Source: a virus. Taken from it: a stretch of DNA of 51,682 bases. The translations under genes and the position numbers were made by a program. The notes under the pieces are model-generated. The model saw nothing but the letters and a program-made list of their open reading frames with translations. It did not search any database and had not been told where the DNA came from. Position 1 is the first letter of the stretch, and every line of letters starts with the position of its first letter. Positions 33,114 through 42,038 of the stretch are shown here, piece after piece. Location: positions 1 through 51,682 of IMG/VR virus record IMGVR_UViG_3300035698_006191; one strand, written 5' to 3'.

Positions 33114-33296
33114 ATGGAACGGGAAGTGATTTTAAGCGTCAACAGCGAAGAGTATTGCATCGGTAGAGTTAGCGAAATTCTCAATAACGAAAAGGTACTG
33201 CCAATGTTATATCTCGCTATACGCGATGTTGTCGATAACATTGCGTTCGATGATGACAGTAGCGATTATGCAGTATTCACAATTGAGGTGCGATAG
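33114..33296 (+). CDS. Small hypothetical protein (60 aa)
   Basis: MEREVILSVNSEEYCIGRVS is beta-like, followed by LYLAIRDVVDNIAFDDDSSD. No motif. The stop overlaps the next GTG as TAGTG. It starts directly after a strong promoter and ribosome site, so it is likely well expressed. Confidence 0.55.
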   Translation: MEREVILSVNSEEYCIGRVSEILNNEKVLPMLYLAIRDVVDNIAFDDDSSDYAVFTIEVR

Positions 33297-33463
33297 TGTC
33301 ATTTGTAGTTACCGCAGTACTGATTGTTTTACTATCTGTACTGATTTGCAGTTGCTGGATGGTGGGGGTTGTCGCCAACATGCTTTGCGACATTCTCGCC
33401 AACTGGAAGTATCTCCAGGAAATAAAAATACGAGAGTACAAGGAAAAGCACAATGTCGTTTAA
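33296..33463 (+). CDS. Small membrane protein (55 aa)
   Basis: GTG start overlapping the previous stop. Residues about 3-27 form one hydrophobic membrane helix (FVVTAVLIVLLSVLI then CSCWMVGVV), with a Lys/Glu-rich tail (LQEIKIREYKEKH). Probably a small anchored membrane protein. It overlaps the Sak4 gene by 11 bases. Function unknown. Confidence 0.55.
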   Translation: MSFVVTAVLIVLLSVLICSCWMVGVVANMLCDILANWKYLQEIKIREYKEKHNVV

Positions 33464-34250
33464 CTTAGATTCGATCACAAGCGATATCCGCATTCTACCT
33501 CCGCGTATTGTAATGTTGGGTGTCGAAAAGATCGGCAAGAGCACGTTCGCGGCGAATGCTGATCGCCCGATTTTTATTCCGATTCGTGGCGAAGAGGGAA
33601 TCGACTCCATCGCCATTCCGCAATTTCCTGTGTGCCGAACGCTACAAGATGTACTTAGATGTCTCGGAACGCTATACAATGAGAAGCACGATTACGGAAC
33701 GATCGTAATCGACTCGGCGAGCGCCCTGGAACCGCTAATATGGGCTGACGCTTGCAAGAAGAACGTCAATAAGAACGGCGGTGCGGAGCCTGTGGACAGC
33801 ATCGAGAAGGTGGGAGGAGGGTATGCTAAGGGTTACGTCGAGGCTGCTGCTACATGGAGGCTCATTACCGAGGCGCTCGATGTGTTGAGGACAGAGCGCC
33901 ACATGGCCAGCATTCTGATCGGCCACGTCAAGGTTAAGCGGTTCGACGATCCGACCGGGGAGTCCTACGATCAGTATCAGTTTGACATTAACGAAAGGGC
34001 CGCGAGTCTGCTGTATCGGTGGGCCGATGCTATCCTTTTCGCAAACACGAAGTCAGTTGTCAAGAAAGAAGACGTCGGTTTCAATAAGGATAAGAAGCGC
34101 GGGATTGACACAACCGGAGGATCGCGCTTTCTATATACACAGAAGCGACCCGCCCATCCTGGCGGTGGGAGGGGAAAATGGGGACAGCTTCCTTATGAAT
34201 TGCCCCTCGGATGGAGCCATTTAATGGATGCCGTGAGTGCAGTAAGTTAA
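33453..34250 (+). CDS. Sak4/AAA_24-type RecA-like ATPase (265 aa)
   Basis: Walker A is GVEKIGKST (residues 23-31) and Walker B ends at D87 in TIVIDSASAL. The rest matches the phage AAA_24/Sak4 family: a MASILIGHVKVKRF strand with a conserved His, then YRWADAILFANT. Sak4 proteins are RecA-fold ATPases proposed to promote single-strand annealing in phage recombination. The gene directly precedes the DUF669 binding protein and a Fe-S nuclease, a common recombination trio. Confidence 0.9.
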   Translation: MSFNLDSITSDIRILPPRIVMLGVEKIGKSTFAANADRPIFIPIRGEEGIDSIAIPQFPVCRTLQDVLRCLGTLYNEKHDYGTIVIDSASALEPLIWADACKKNVNKNGGAEPVDSIEKVGGGYAKGYVEAAATWRLITEALDVLRTERHMASILIGHVKVKRFDDPTGESYDQYQFDINERAASLLYRWADAILFANTKSVVKKEDVGFNKDKKRGIDTTGGSRFLYTQKRPAHPGGGRGKWGQLPYELPLGWSHLMDAVSAVS

Positions 34251-34283
34251 GTTTCGTAACACTAACTAGAAGAGAGGTTTTTT

Positions 34284-34790
34284 ATGAGTGGCTTATCTGA
34301 CGTGTTCGGTGGTGCTTTTGATGCCACCGCCGTAGAACCGCAGTCTGATTTCGATGTGATTCCGCCTGGAAAGTACCCAGTGCTAATAGAGAAGGTGGAG
34401 GTCAAGCAAACCAAAGCCAAAAATGGTCATTATTTGGAGATTACGCTCGACATCCTCGATGGTCCCCATAAGAACCGTAAGGTTTGGGACCGTATCAACA
34501 TTGATAACCCGAGTGAGAAGTGTGTAGAAATTGGTGTTAGGTGTCTTTCCGCACTGGGTCATGCAATCGGTGTCCTGAATATCAGTGACGAAAACCAATT
34601 GCTCGACAAGACATGCATTGCTTGTGTCAAGGTCAAAGGTGAGAACAACGAAGTTCGCACCTATGAAGCTCAATGTTCTGAGCCATCGACAGCCCCAGTG
34701 GATACCCGTCATAGCAATACTACAACGCCTGCCGCTGCCGCTGCCGACCCGTCGCCTAACGGCAAGGGAAAGCCGCCTTGGGTTAAGTGA
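34284..34790 (+). CDS. DUF669 family single-strand DNA binding protein candidate (168 aa)
   Basis: The core (DFDVIPPGKYPVLIEKVEVK, then YLEITLDILDGPHKNRKVWD) fits the DUF669 family. Proteins of that family have an OB-like fold and sit beside Sak4 ATPases, where they probably bind single-stranded DNA. The C-terminus after residue 135 is Pro/Ala/Thr-rich, likely flexible, ending PPWVK. The ribosome site is AGAAGAGAGG. Confidence 0.8.
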   Translation: MSGLSDVFGGAFDATAVEPQSDFDVIPPGKYPVLIEKVEVKQTKAKNGHYLEITLDILDGPHKNRKVWDRINIDNPSEKCVEIGVRCLSALGHAIGVLNISDENQLLDKTCIACVKVKGENNEVRTYEAQCSEPSTAPVDTRHSNTTTPAAAAADPSPNGKGKPPWVK

Positions 34791-34797
34791 GTGCTGC

Positions 34798-34900
34798 GCA
34801 TCCACCTGCATGGATGCGGGGGTGCCGATCGTATAATTGTCTGCCACTTTATTTTAGTCGAGCAAGTGGTGGCTACTAGCCAATCGGTGCCCCCGCGTTC
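34798..34900 (+). ncRNA. Structured leader RNA with an 18-bp stem
   Basis: The 5' strand (34812-34829) begins GGATGCGGGGG and pairs along all 18 bases, with four G-U pairs, with 34883-34900, which ends CCCCCGCGTTC. Inside, CCACTT pairs with AAGTGG. A competing stem GCATCC/GGATGC uses the same 5' bases. It occupies the 143-base gap before the 34934 gene, in an otherwise tightly packed region. Identity unknown; it could be an RNase processing site or a cis-regulatory element. Confidence 0.5.
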
Positions 34901-34933
34901 ATTCTATTTACTTTCGATGGGAGATGATATTAC

Positions 34934-35353
34934 GTGGATGATGACAACAAACCTGCTGGCGACACAGATGTTCAATTGCTCGGTTATGCTCGCATGTTAC
35001 AAGCTGCGAAGGATGCCGAAAACGCTGCGAAAGAAAGCCGTATCGCGGTGGAAGAACGTATTGCTGTATTGGTTCCCACGCCGGAAACCGGGCAAAGAAC
35101 TGTAACGCTTGACGACGGTACGAAGATAACCGTCAAGCGTGGTCTTAATTATAAGGCTCAAATTGACGCCTTGCGCTGTGCTGCGGAGCATCTTGAGTTG
35201 GATCACATCCCCATCAAGTCTAAGACTACATGGACGCTGGACGAGCAAGGTTATGAGTGGTTTCGAAATAACGACACTGCTGTTTTCAATGTGCTGACGC
35301 AGTACGTCACAGTGACACCCAAAAAAATTGCAGTGGAAGTGAGTATGAAATGA
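34934..35353 (+). CDS. Recombination-region protein with helical N-terminus (139 aa)
   Basis: GTG start. Residues 15-45 form a helix (YARMLQAAKDAENAAKESR), then TVTLDDGTKITVKRGLNYKA is a beta hairpin, followed by DHIPIKSKTTWTLDEQGYEW. Small proteins of this shape are often encoded with Sak4 and nuclease genes in phages. The exact role is unknown. The last codon overlaps the next start as ATGA. Confidence 0.65.
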   Translation: MDDDNKPAGDTDVQLLGYARMLQAAKDAENAAKESRIAVEERIAVLVPTPETGQRTVTLDDGTKITVKRGLNYKAQIDALRCAAEHLELDHIPIKSKTTWTLDEQGYEWFRNNDTAVFNVLTQYVTVTPKKIAVEVSMK

Positions 35354-35538
35354 ATATCAGGTTAATTGAGATTCCACACCCGATTGATAACAGTAATCTC
35401 GATATTTACGATTCATCATTGACCGTAATGGGACAACGTGTATTCATAGAATCAACAGGTCTACCCCGAAAGGATCGAAGTACGCGGGAACGGCTGAATT
35501 CGGCATTTAGGGAAATGTGTATTAGAAAATGGGGGTAG
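35350..35538 (+). CDS. Small hypothetical protein (62 aa)
   Basis: MNIRLIEIPHPIDNSN, followed by a basic helix near the end (RKDRSTRERLNSAFREMCIR). Coupled to the preceding gene by ATGA. Unrecognised. Confidence 0.55.
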   Translation: MNIRLIEIPHPIDNSNLDIYDSSLTVMGQRVFIESTGLPRKDRSTRERLNSAFREMCIRKWG

Positions 35539-35539
35539 C

Positions 35540-36862
35540 GTGACAAAACTAGCTGACGTACTCCCGCAAGGCTCGCAAACCGTAGATGCAATCTATGCCA
35601 GCTACAAGGAAGTTGGCGATGCTGAACCGACTCGCGGCTATCTCGGTGCATCTTCTATTGGGCACCATTGCGAACGCGCACTGTGGTATGGGTTTCGCCA
35701 TTGCTGTAAAATAAGTTTCGACGGTCGAATGAATCGTCTTCTCCAAACCGGACATTTGGAAGAGGCGCGTATGGTTGCCGACCTTCGGGCTATTAACTGC
35801 ACTGTCCATGATGTTGATGAGAATTCCCAGCAATTTACGTTTAGCACACTCGGTGGACATTTCGCTGGCCACATGGACGGCTGCGCCATTGGCGTACCGG
35901 GAGCGCTCAAGACTTGGCACGTCTTAGAATTTAAGACGCACAATACGAAGTCATTTGCGAAGCTAGTTAAGGAAGGCGTCGGAAAATCGAAACCACAGCA
36001 TTACGCGCAATGTCAGGTTTACATGCACCTTTCAGGCATGACACGAGCACTCTACTTAGCAGTAAATAAAAATACCGATGAACTATATTCCGAGCGAATC
36101 AAATATAACGCAACCGAGTCAACGCGTTACATTGGGATCGCTGAGCGCATTATTGCCTCCACTGAGCCCCCGCCAAGAATTTCAGAACGGCCAGATTATT
36201 ATCAGTGTCGGTTCTGTGACGCAAGGGCCATCTGCTTCGGGGTCCAGGAATTTGGAAAGCCACAAGCGTTAGCTGTGCCGTACATTTCATGTCGTCAGTG
36301 CTGCCACGCCACGCCAGTCATGGACGGAATTGGTAAATGGATTTGCGAAAAACACAAGCGTGGGCTTTCGACCAAAGACCAACTGGCAGCGTGCGACGAT
36401 CATCTCTGCTTGCCTGGATTGTTTGCTTTTGCGGAAGCGGTAAACTATAGTGACAACCACATTGAATTCCGGAATACTGATGGCCGCAAAGACGACACAT
36501 GGGGTCATGGCCGAGATGACGGCTGTTTTTCCACGAAAGAACTAATGCACCTGTCGCAACAGCAGCTTACGCTCGGCATGGTTAATGCAGTTAAAAAGGC
36601 ATTCGAAGCGAAGATCACTGGAGTATGCCAGAACGACATTCTAGATCGCTATCCAGAGAGCGACTGCGAGATTGTGTGGCGGGGTAGGATAAGTCGGCTA
36701 GAGGAAGCGTGGAAAGAACACTTCCAGCAGCCAATTACGTCAGAGGAGAAGGTATGCGAAAGCAATAGCTTCGGGTGTCAGGCCGTTGAGTTTATCGGAG
36801 GGTGCGCAGCCTTCATCTGGCCGGGCGACAAGAGCGCCGAAATCAGAAAGGGCAAGGAATAA
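35540..36862 (+). CDS. Cas4/AddB-like Fe-S PD-(D/E)XK nuclease with C-terminal Cys-rich extension (440 aa)
   Basis: Motif II D113 in GHMDG, motif III E130-K132 in LEFKT and Q153/Q157 in QHYAQ are those of RecB-type nucleases. C44 near the N-terminus and C223, C226 and C232 (YYQCRFCDARAIC) have the one-plus-three spacing of Cas4/AddB iron-sulfur clusters. Residues after 240 add about 200 residues with a further Cys cluster (CRQCCHATP, then ICEKHKRG) that I do not recognise. Likely an exonuclease working with the Sak4 ATPase. Start GTG after GGGGGTAGC. Confidence 0.85.
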   Translation: MTKLADVLPQGSQTVDAIYASYKEVGDAEPTRGYLGASSIGHHCERALWYGFRHCCKISFDGRMNRLLQTGHLEEARMVADLRAINCTVHDVDENSQQFTFSTLGGHFAGHMDGCAIGVPGALKTWHVLEFKTHNTKSFAKLVKEGVGKSKPQHYAQCQVYMHLSGMTRALYLAVNKNTDELYSERIKYNATESTRYIGIAERIIASTEPPPRISERPDYYQCRFCDARAICFGVQEFGKPQALAVPYISCRQCCHATPVMDGIGKWICEKHKRGLSTKDQLAACDDHLCLPGLFAFAEAVNYSDNHIEFRNTDGRKDDTWGHGRDDGCFSTKELMHLSQQQLTLGMVNAVKKAFEAKITGVCQNDILDRYPESDCEIVWRGRISRLEEAWKEHFQQPITSEEKVCESNSFGCQAVEFIGGCAAFIWPGDKSAEIRKGKE

Positions 36863-37032
36863 TGGCGAAGATCGAAATGCTGCACACGGGGGAGTCGGAT
36901 GGCAAAAAAGATGATGAGTCTGCGGAGAATATAGACAAATGTGAATGGTTAAAATGGTACGTTGGATACAACGCCGCCATTCGTAGAGGCGAGAAGCCAG
37001 AATATAGGACACGAGCATCTTTTGCTATATGA
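36862..37032 (+). CDS. Small hypothetical protein (56 aa)
   Basis: Chosen start MAKIEMLHTGE overlaps the preceding stop (TAATG). Acidic first half, then WLKWYVGYNAAIRRGEKPEY. Overlaps the helicase start by four bases. Unrecognised. Confidence 0.5.
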   Translation: MAKIEMLHTGESDGKKDDESAENIDKCEWLKWYVGYNAAIRRGEKPEYRTRASFAI

Positions 37033-38627
37033 TATTTCAGCATCGTCAATACCAGACTGACGCCGTTACTGCGGTACACGCACATATCTGCGAAAAGCAG
37101 ACTAATCCATGTGTTGTGCTGCCGACCGGAAGTGGGAAGTCTGTGGTGATGGCTAACACAATTAAACTATGGAAAGGGAGCGCCCCGTGGGTACGCGGGT
37201 GCATCCTAGCACATAGAAAGGAACTGGTTCTCCAGAATGCAGAGAAACTTAGAGCGTCTTATGGAGCGGATGATATCGGAATCTTTAGCGCCGGACTTGG
37301 CGAACGAGATTACGATTCGAGTATTCTCTTCGCCTCCGTTGATTCGATTTATAGGAAAGCTGGGGAATTCGCGCCTTTCGACTTTCTGTTCGTTGACGAA
37401 GCTCATAGAATCCCCCCTTCCGGTGAAGGAAAGTATCGAACTTTTATTGCAGAGGCGAAGAAGTTTAACTCATCTTTGCGAATCGTTGGATGGACCGCTA
37501 CTCCATTCCGAATGAGCTGTGGAGCAATCTGCCATAAAGACCACATTCTAAACGAGGTTTGCTATGAAGCCGGAATCGCCGAACTCATCAACGACGGATA
37601 CCTATGTAAACTTCGATCAAAAGTTGGTGCCATACAACCAGACCTTGACGGAGTTAAGCGAAATAGCGGAGGAGATTATATTATTGGCTCTTTGTCAAGG
37701 GCCACCAATAAGAAGTCCATCGTTAAGTCCGCCGTTGCTGAAGCAGCGAGAATTATTAAGGATGAGAATCGAAATCATGTCGTCTTTTTTTGCGTCGATA
37801 TCGAGCATTGCTGCAAAGTCTCTGCCGAATTGCGTTTGCATGGAATACATGCCCCATACATTACCGGCAAAACGAAGCAATACGAACGTGACGGAATAGT
37901 CAAGGGGTTCAAGGATAGCCGCATTCATGCAATTTGCAACGTAAATGTTTTAACGGAGGGATTCGATGCCCCACACATTGATTGTATCGTACTCTTGCGT
38001 CCTACTCTTAGCCCTGGTTTGTTTAGTCAGATGGTGGGGCGCGGCCTCAGACCATCTGCTGATAAAGCGGATTGCCTTGTGCTTGATTTCGCTAATTGTA
38101 TTGACGAACATGGGCCTATTGATACACTTGGCGAGAATAACCATGTAGTGATGGCAACATGCCAGCAGTGCAGGGAGTCTTTCAGTCGTGCTACAAGGCG
38201 CTGCCCGGCTTGCGATTGGGAAATCCCAAAGCTGGAAATAGAGCGGATGGAGCAGGCCGAGCGCGAGCGAAGGATGCACGGCGACAGGGCATCAAAAAAG
38301 TCGATCCTGTCTAGCGAGCCGGAAATATTGAAAGTGGAAACCGTCTACGTAGCACGACATCGTAAGCCCGGCTCGCTCGACTCTTTACGGGTGCAATACC
38401 GATGTGGGCTATCCATGTACAGGGAATGGGTGTGTCTTGACCATCCAGGTCAAGCCGGACATCTCGCAAAGAAATGGTGGAGTGTGCGCAAATTGCCGTC
38501 ATCGCAATCGACGGTGAATGGAGCATTGCAAAACATGCTGCTGAGTCAGGCGATTCTTGACTGGACGAAAACGATCACAGTCAGGAAAAACGGCAAGTAT
38601 TTCGAGATTATAAATTACAACCAATAG
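37029..38627 (+). CDS. SF2 DEAH-box DNA helicase (532 aa)
   Basis: Walker A LPTGSGKSVV (residues 31-40), Walker B VDEAHRI with DEAH at 123-126, GWTATPFR as motif III, and NVLTEGFDAPHID and QMVGRGLR as motifs V and VI. These mark a superfamily 2 helicase. The C-terminus carries CQQCRESF and RRCPACDW, a zinc ribbon. It probably unwinds or remodels DNA for replication or recombination. The start overlaps the previous gene as ATGA. Confidence 0.9.
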   Translation: MIFQHRQYQTDAVTAVHAHICEKQTNPCVVLPTGSGKSVVMANTIKLWKGSAPWVRGCILAHRKELVLQNAEKLRASYGADDIGIFSAGLGERDYDSSILFASVDSIYRKAGEFAPFDFLFVDEAHRIPPSGEGKYRTFIAEAKKFNSSLRIVGWTATPFRMSCGAICHKDHILNEVCYEAGIAELINDGYLCKLRSKVGAIQPDLDGVKRNSGGDYIIGSLSRATNKKSIVKSAVAEAARIIKDENRNHVVFFCVDIEHCCKVSAELRLHGIHAPYITGKTKQYERDGIVKGFKDSRIHAICNVNVLTEGFDAPHIDCIVLLRPTLSPGLFSQMVGRGLRPSADKADCLVLDFANCIDEHGPIDTLGENNHVVMATCQQCRESFSRATRRCPACDWEIPKLEIERMEQAERERRMHGDRASKKSILSSEPEILKVETVYVARHRKPGSLDSLRVQYRCGLSMYREWVCLDHPGQAGHLAKKWWSVRKLPSSQSTVNGALQNMLLSQAILDWTKTITVRKNGKYFEIINYNQ

Positions 38628-38635
38628 GGTCATGG

Positions 38636-40876
38636 ATGAATCCTCTACTTAAAGCTGCACTCGAGTACGCTAAGCACGGGTGGTGTATTCTTCCATGTTT
38701 GCCGGGTGAGAAGCGCCCAGCTACGACGCATGGTGTACATGATGCCACTACAGACGAAAAACAGATCATCGAATGGTGGGAACGAAACCCTAATTACAAT
38801 ATAGCCGTGGCTTGTGGAGAGGATAGCGGTATTACAGTTGTTGATATTGATAGCAACTGCGAAGAGTGGCTGACAAAGTTACCGAAAACACTTACACAAA
38901 ACACTCCAAGGGGGGGCTACCATGCGTTTTACTCTCACATTGACGGCGTCTCTAATTCTGTCAATGCTAAGCCCGGCATTGATTTTCGCAACGATGGCGG
39001 ATACGTTCTGTTGTCGCCATCTAGTTTGTTCTTACCTGGGGATAGTGCTCGTATTTACAGGTGGTGTGCTGGCGGGCTCACTGACAGAACAAACCTGTCA
39101 TCCTTCCCGGAATGGTTAATTCCAAGTAAAGGACAATTGTATGAGTCAAACGATTCTACGAGACCCGTTCATGATGATTCACACATACTTGAGCGAGCTA
39201 GGCTATATTTGGCAGAATGTGAACCAGCTATACAGGGGCAAGCTGGCCACGACAAGTTATTCTACGTAGCGGGCAGGATGGTGCATGGGTTCAATCTAAC
39301 TGATTCTCAAGCCTATGGGCTATTGCTACACGAGTATAATCCACGATGTATCCCGCCGTGGGACTTAACAAGTCTAAGAGACGAGAAAGACTTCCGCCGT
39401 AAAATCACCGAGGCGCGTAAAAATCCACCTAAAGACCACAAACCAGGATGGCTGTTAAATGATTATTCTCATGATAACAATAATGGCAATGTTACCGTTG
39501 ATATCGCTTCTATTATTTCGCATAGTATTCAGGCTGGATCAGGTAGGATCGACGCTACTGAAAATTCGATTGAAGTTAGCGCATCCAGAAATCTGGAACT
39601 AGATTTTCTGTGCCAACCAACTGGAATGTTAGGCGAGATGTGTTCATGGCTAAATGATACGGCGCTAGTTCGGCAGCCGTTCATCTCATTGGCGGCAAGC
39701 CTGACATTTCTTGGAGCGTTGTTCGGAAGGAAGATACGCGACAAGCTGGGGGGCCGAACGAACTTGTACTGCATGAGTATTGCGAACTCTTCTGCCGGAA
39801 AGAATCATGTTCTGACGCAAATACGCGAGTTGTGTATGGCCGCAGAATGTGTCGAGCTACTTGGCGGTTCTGACATTGCATCGGATACTGCTCTCGAAGA
39901 TCGCATGAGTATTAGCCCAACAACACTTTTTCTGTTGGATGAAATTGGGCACTACCTAATACACATAAAATCTGGAATCAGTGGCCACCACGCGCTAATT
40001 GTTTCCGCGCTAATGAAGCTGTATTCGTCTGCTGGAAGCATGTATCTAGGAAAAGAGTATGCAAGCAGGGAGCATCAGCGCACGATCATACAGCCATGCT
40101 GCTGCCTATACGGAACGTCCACGCCAGCTCGCTTCATAGAAGGATTATCCCCCGAGGAGCTTCAGGATGGATGGCTTAGTAGGTGCCTTGTTTTCAGCGC
40201 GACTGAGAACATAAGAAAAAGCCGTGAGGACAAAGATCGCGACTATATTCCAGATGCGCTAATCGAAAAGGTTAAGATGTGGAGGGCGTACAGAGTCGAG
40301 AATCAGATAGAGAACGAATTCGCTAAACACGCAAACCAAGTTGCGTTTTCTATCAAGCCGAAGCAATTCCTGATCCCAACTACGCAATCTGCAAATAGGA
40401 TTTTCCACGCTTTTGATGACGAGGCCCATGAGTACGGAGTTGGTCATCACCGATTAGCCTGCTTGTGGGGCAAGGCCGAAGAAAACGCGCGTCGCGTTGC
40501 GTTGAACGTAGCTGCCGGCAATCATTTTATTGACGGAGCAATAGATGTTCAAGAGGCTGATTATGCGTGTAGGCTAATACGCTTCCTGCTAGTTGATTTC
40601 TGTGATAGAATAGCCCCAGAGATCGTGGCAAGCGAAGCCGAGAGGAATAAACGAAAGGTGCGCAGTGCCATAGCTAGCGCTGGGATAAACGGCATGGCAC
40701 AAAGCGATCTTACGCGGGTTACACAGTGGACGGATCATAGAAGCAGAAATAGTATGCTGAATGATCTCGTTGAAGCTGGAGAAATCATCATGGAGAGGTT
40801 CGGCTCCACTTGCTATTACTGGACTGCCGGAAACGCTGCGGAGTATTCAAAAACGCTTAGAAAGGTAACGGAATGA
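38636..40876 (+). CDS. Prim-Pol primase fused to DUF3987 ATPase domain (746 aa)
   Basis: N-terminal part is a bifunctional primase/polymerase fold: GWCILPCLPGEKRPA, D70/D72 in VVDIDS, H96 in GGYHAFY and the following GIDFRNDGGYVLLSPSS. Residues about 350-550 match the DUF3987 helicase-like region, with ANSSAGKNH as a Walker A-like loop and LFLLDEIG as Walker B, then GTSTPARF. The C-terminus resembles a winged helix. It likely primes replication and may drive unwinding at the origin. Two ATGs lie four bases apart; the second is used here. Confidence 0.88.
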   Translation: MNPLLKAALEYAKHGWCILPCLPGEKRPATTHGVHDATTDEKQIIEWWERNPNYNIAVACGEDSGITVVDIDSNCEEWLTKLPKTLTQNTPRGGYHAFYSHIDGVSNSVNAKPGIDFRNDGGYVLLSPSSLFLPGDSARIYRWCAGGLTDRTNLSSFPEWLIPSKGQLYESNDSTRPVHDDSHILERARLYLAECEPAIQGQAGHDKLFYVAGRMVHGFNLTDSQAYGLLLHEYNPRCIPPWDLTSLRDEKDFRRKITEARKNPPKDHKPGWLLNDYSHDNNNGNVTVDIASIISHSIQAGSGRIDATENSIEVSASRNLELDFLCQPTGMLGEMCSWLNDTALVRQPFISLAASLTFLGALFGRKIRDKLGGRTNLYCMSIANSSAGKNHVLTQIRELCMAAECVELLGGSDIASDTALEDRMSISPTTLFLLDEIGHYLIHIKSGISGHHALIVSALMKLYSSAGSMYLGKEYASREHQRTIIQPCCCLYGTSTPARFIEGLSPEELQDGWLSRCLVFSATENIRKSREDKDRDYIPDALIEKVKMWRAYRVENQIENEFAKHANQVAFSIKPKQFLIPTTQSANRIFHAFDDEAHEYGVGHHRLACLWGKAEENARRVALNVAAGNHFIDGAIDVQEADYACRLIRFLLVDFCDRIAPEIVASEAERNKRKVRSAIASAGINGMAQSDLTRVTQWTDHRSRNSMLNDLVEAGEIIMERFGSTCYYWTAGNAAEYSKTLRKVTE

Positions 40877-40921
40877 TTCCAGAAAAAGAAATTGAAAATT
40901 TCCTAAAATTGCAGGAAAGAA

Positions 40922-41308
40922 ATGGTTGATGAATCGTTTTCTGTAGTCCTGCCATTGCCTGTAAAGTCATTGCAGCCTAATTGCACAATAGGCAGCGTAG
41001 GCGGGCGATTTATGAAAGCAACAGCAATAAAACGATATCGAAGATTAGCTTGCGAAGCTGTCCAAGCGGAGGGCGTTGAGTCATTCCCGTGGGGCAAGGT
41101 TCTAGTGACGGCTGCCTTCTTTCACAAGACAGACAGGACTCGGGATCAGGATAACGCAATGGGTTCCTTGAAGGCAGCCTATGACGGCCTAGTGGATGCT
41201 GGAGTAGTGGAGGATGACGATTTCATCCACATGGAGCGCGGTGTCCCAACGTTCGGATACGACAAAATATCACCACGAGTCGTTTTGACAATTAAAAGAT
41301 TGGAATAA
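40922..41308 (+). CDS. rusA: RusA-type Holliday junction resolvase (128 aa)
   Basis: The core DRTRDQDNAMGSLKAAYDGL then EDDDFI carries the RusA-family aspartates. VVLPLPVKSLQPN at the start forms the opening strand. RusA cuts branched junctions from recombination-dependent replication. A mini-frame of 18 codons (MIPEKEIENFLKL) lies between the primase stop and this start, overlapping both, and may only be a coupling device. Confidence 0.85.
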   Translation: MVDESFSVVLPLPVKSLQPNCTIGSVGGRFMKATAIKRYRRLACEAVQAEGVESFPWGKVLVTAAFFHKTDRTRDQDNAMGSLKAAYDGLVDAGVVEDDDFIHMERGVPTFGYDKISPRVVLTIKRLE

Positions 41309-41310
41309 TT

Positions 41311-41481
41311 ATGACAGATACTCAGTTTAAGTCAATGTTAAATTGGATGATCTGTAGTGATCCCTGGCCATGCTCTGCGTATGATTGTGCGCGAATGCAA
41401 GAATATCTAGATACGGAATCTAAAAAACGCGGATACAGATACTGGATTGAAGCATTACATAAAGAAGCGGTGAAAGTATGA
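41311..41481 (+). CDS. Small hypothetical protein (56 aa)
   Basis: MTDTQFKSMLNWMICSDPWP followed by SAYDCARMQEYLD. Coupled to the next gene by ATGA. It resembles small protein-protein adaptors only in size. Confidence 0.5.
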   Translation: MTDTQFKSMLNWMICSDPWPCSAYDCARMQEYLDTESKKRGYRYWIEALHKEAVKV

Positions 41482-42038
41482 AACTAATCACACCAGACCA
41501 GGAGGCGAATATCTGCCGTTTGTATGATTCGTCTCGTAGTGTAAAGAACATAGTGAAGATGCTTGACATTTCTCGCTATGCAGTGTATACTGTAATCAAC
41601 GCTCGTAATGCAATCGCGAACACGACGAACAGTAAGATTCGTCGCATATTAAGAATGCTTGAAGCGGAAATACCGATCGAGATCATCGAACTCAAAACAC
41701 TTACACCCGGGAATTATATTCGTGCGATCAGGGGGCTGTATAAACTGCGCGGGAAAACGCTCGATGGTGCGGAGCCGTTTGTATGCCCGGCTTGCGGGTC
41801 TATTGTGTCGTGGTCTATCAGCAAGTGTTATGACGCCAAGAGTGGTAAGAAGGCTTCACGAGATGACATTCCATACGGCTACAGTATTCAGTTTGCCATG
41901 TGCGACATGCTATGCAATCTCGTGAACCTGCATACGCTTGGTATTATCGACAATCCGTTATTTTGCAGCCTAGCTACAGAAACAAAAGATTTACTGGAGT
42001 ATGTTCATGGTAAAGAAAACACGACCAACACCAACTGA
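41478..42038 (+). CDS. HTH and zinc-binding protein (186 aa)
   Basis: Residues about 13-45 form a helix-turn-helix (SVKNIVKMLDISRYAVYTVI). FVCPACGSIVSW around residue 105 is a zinc ribbon half. A third segment has CDMLC. DNA-binding regulator or terminase-like protein are both possible. The last 32 bases overlap the next gene. A consensus promoter also lies inside this frame. Confidence 0.6.
   Translation: MKLITPDQEANICRLYDSSRSVKNIVKMLDISRYAVYTVINARNAIANTTNSKIRRILRMLEAEIPIEIIELKTLTPGNYIRAIRGLYKLRGKTLDGAEPFVCPACGSIVSWSISKCYDAKSGKKASRDDIPYGYSIQFAMCDMLCNLVNLHTLGIIDNPLFCSLATETKDLLEYVHGKENTTNTN
41563..41591 (+). promoter_or_regulatory. Near-consensus promoter inside the HTH gene
   Basis: TTGACA, 17 bases, TATACT. 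Codon constraints alone could produce it, but the match is strong. Would transcribe the genes from 42007 onward. Confidence 0.4.

Noticed and set aside
40873-40929. An 18-codon frame bridging the primase and RusA genes
   Set aside because: Too short to judge and overlapping both neighbours; at most a translational coupler.
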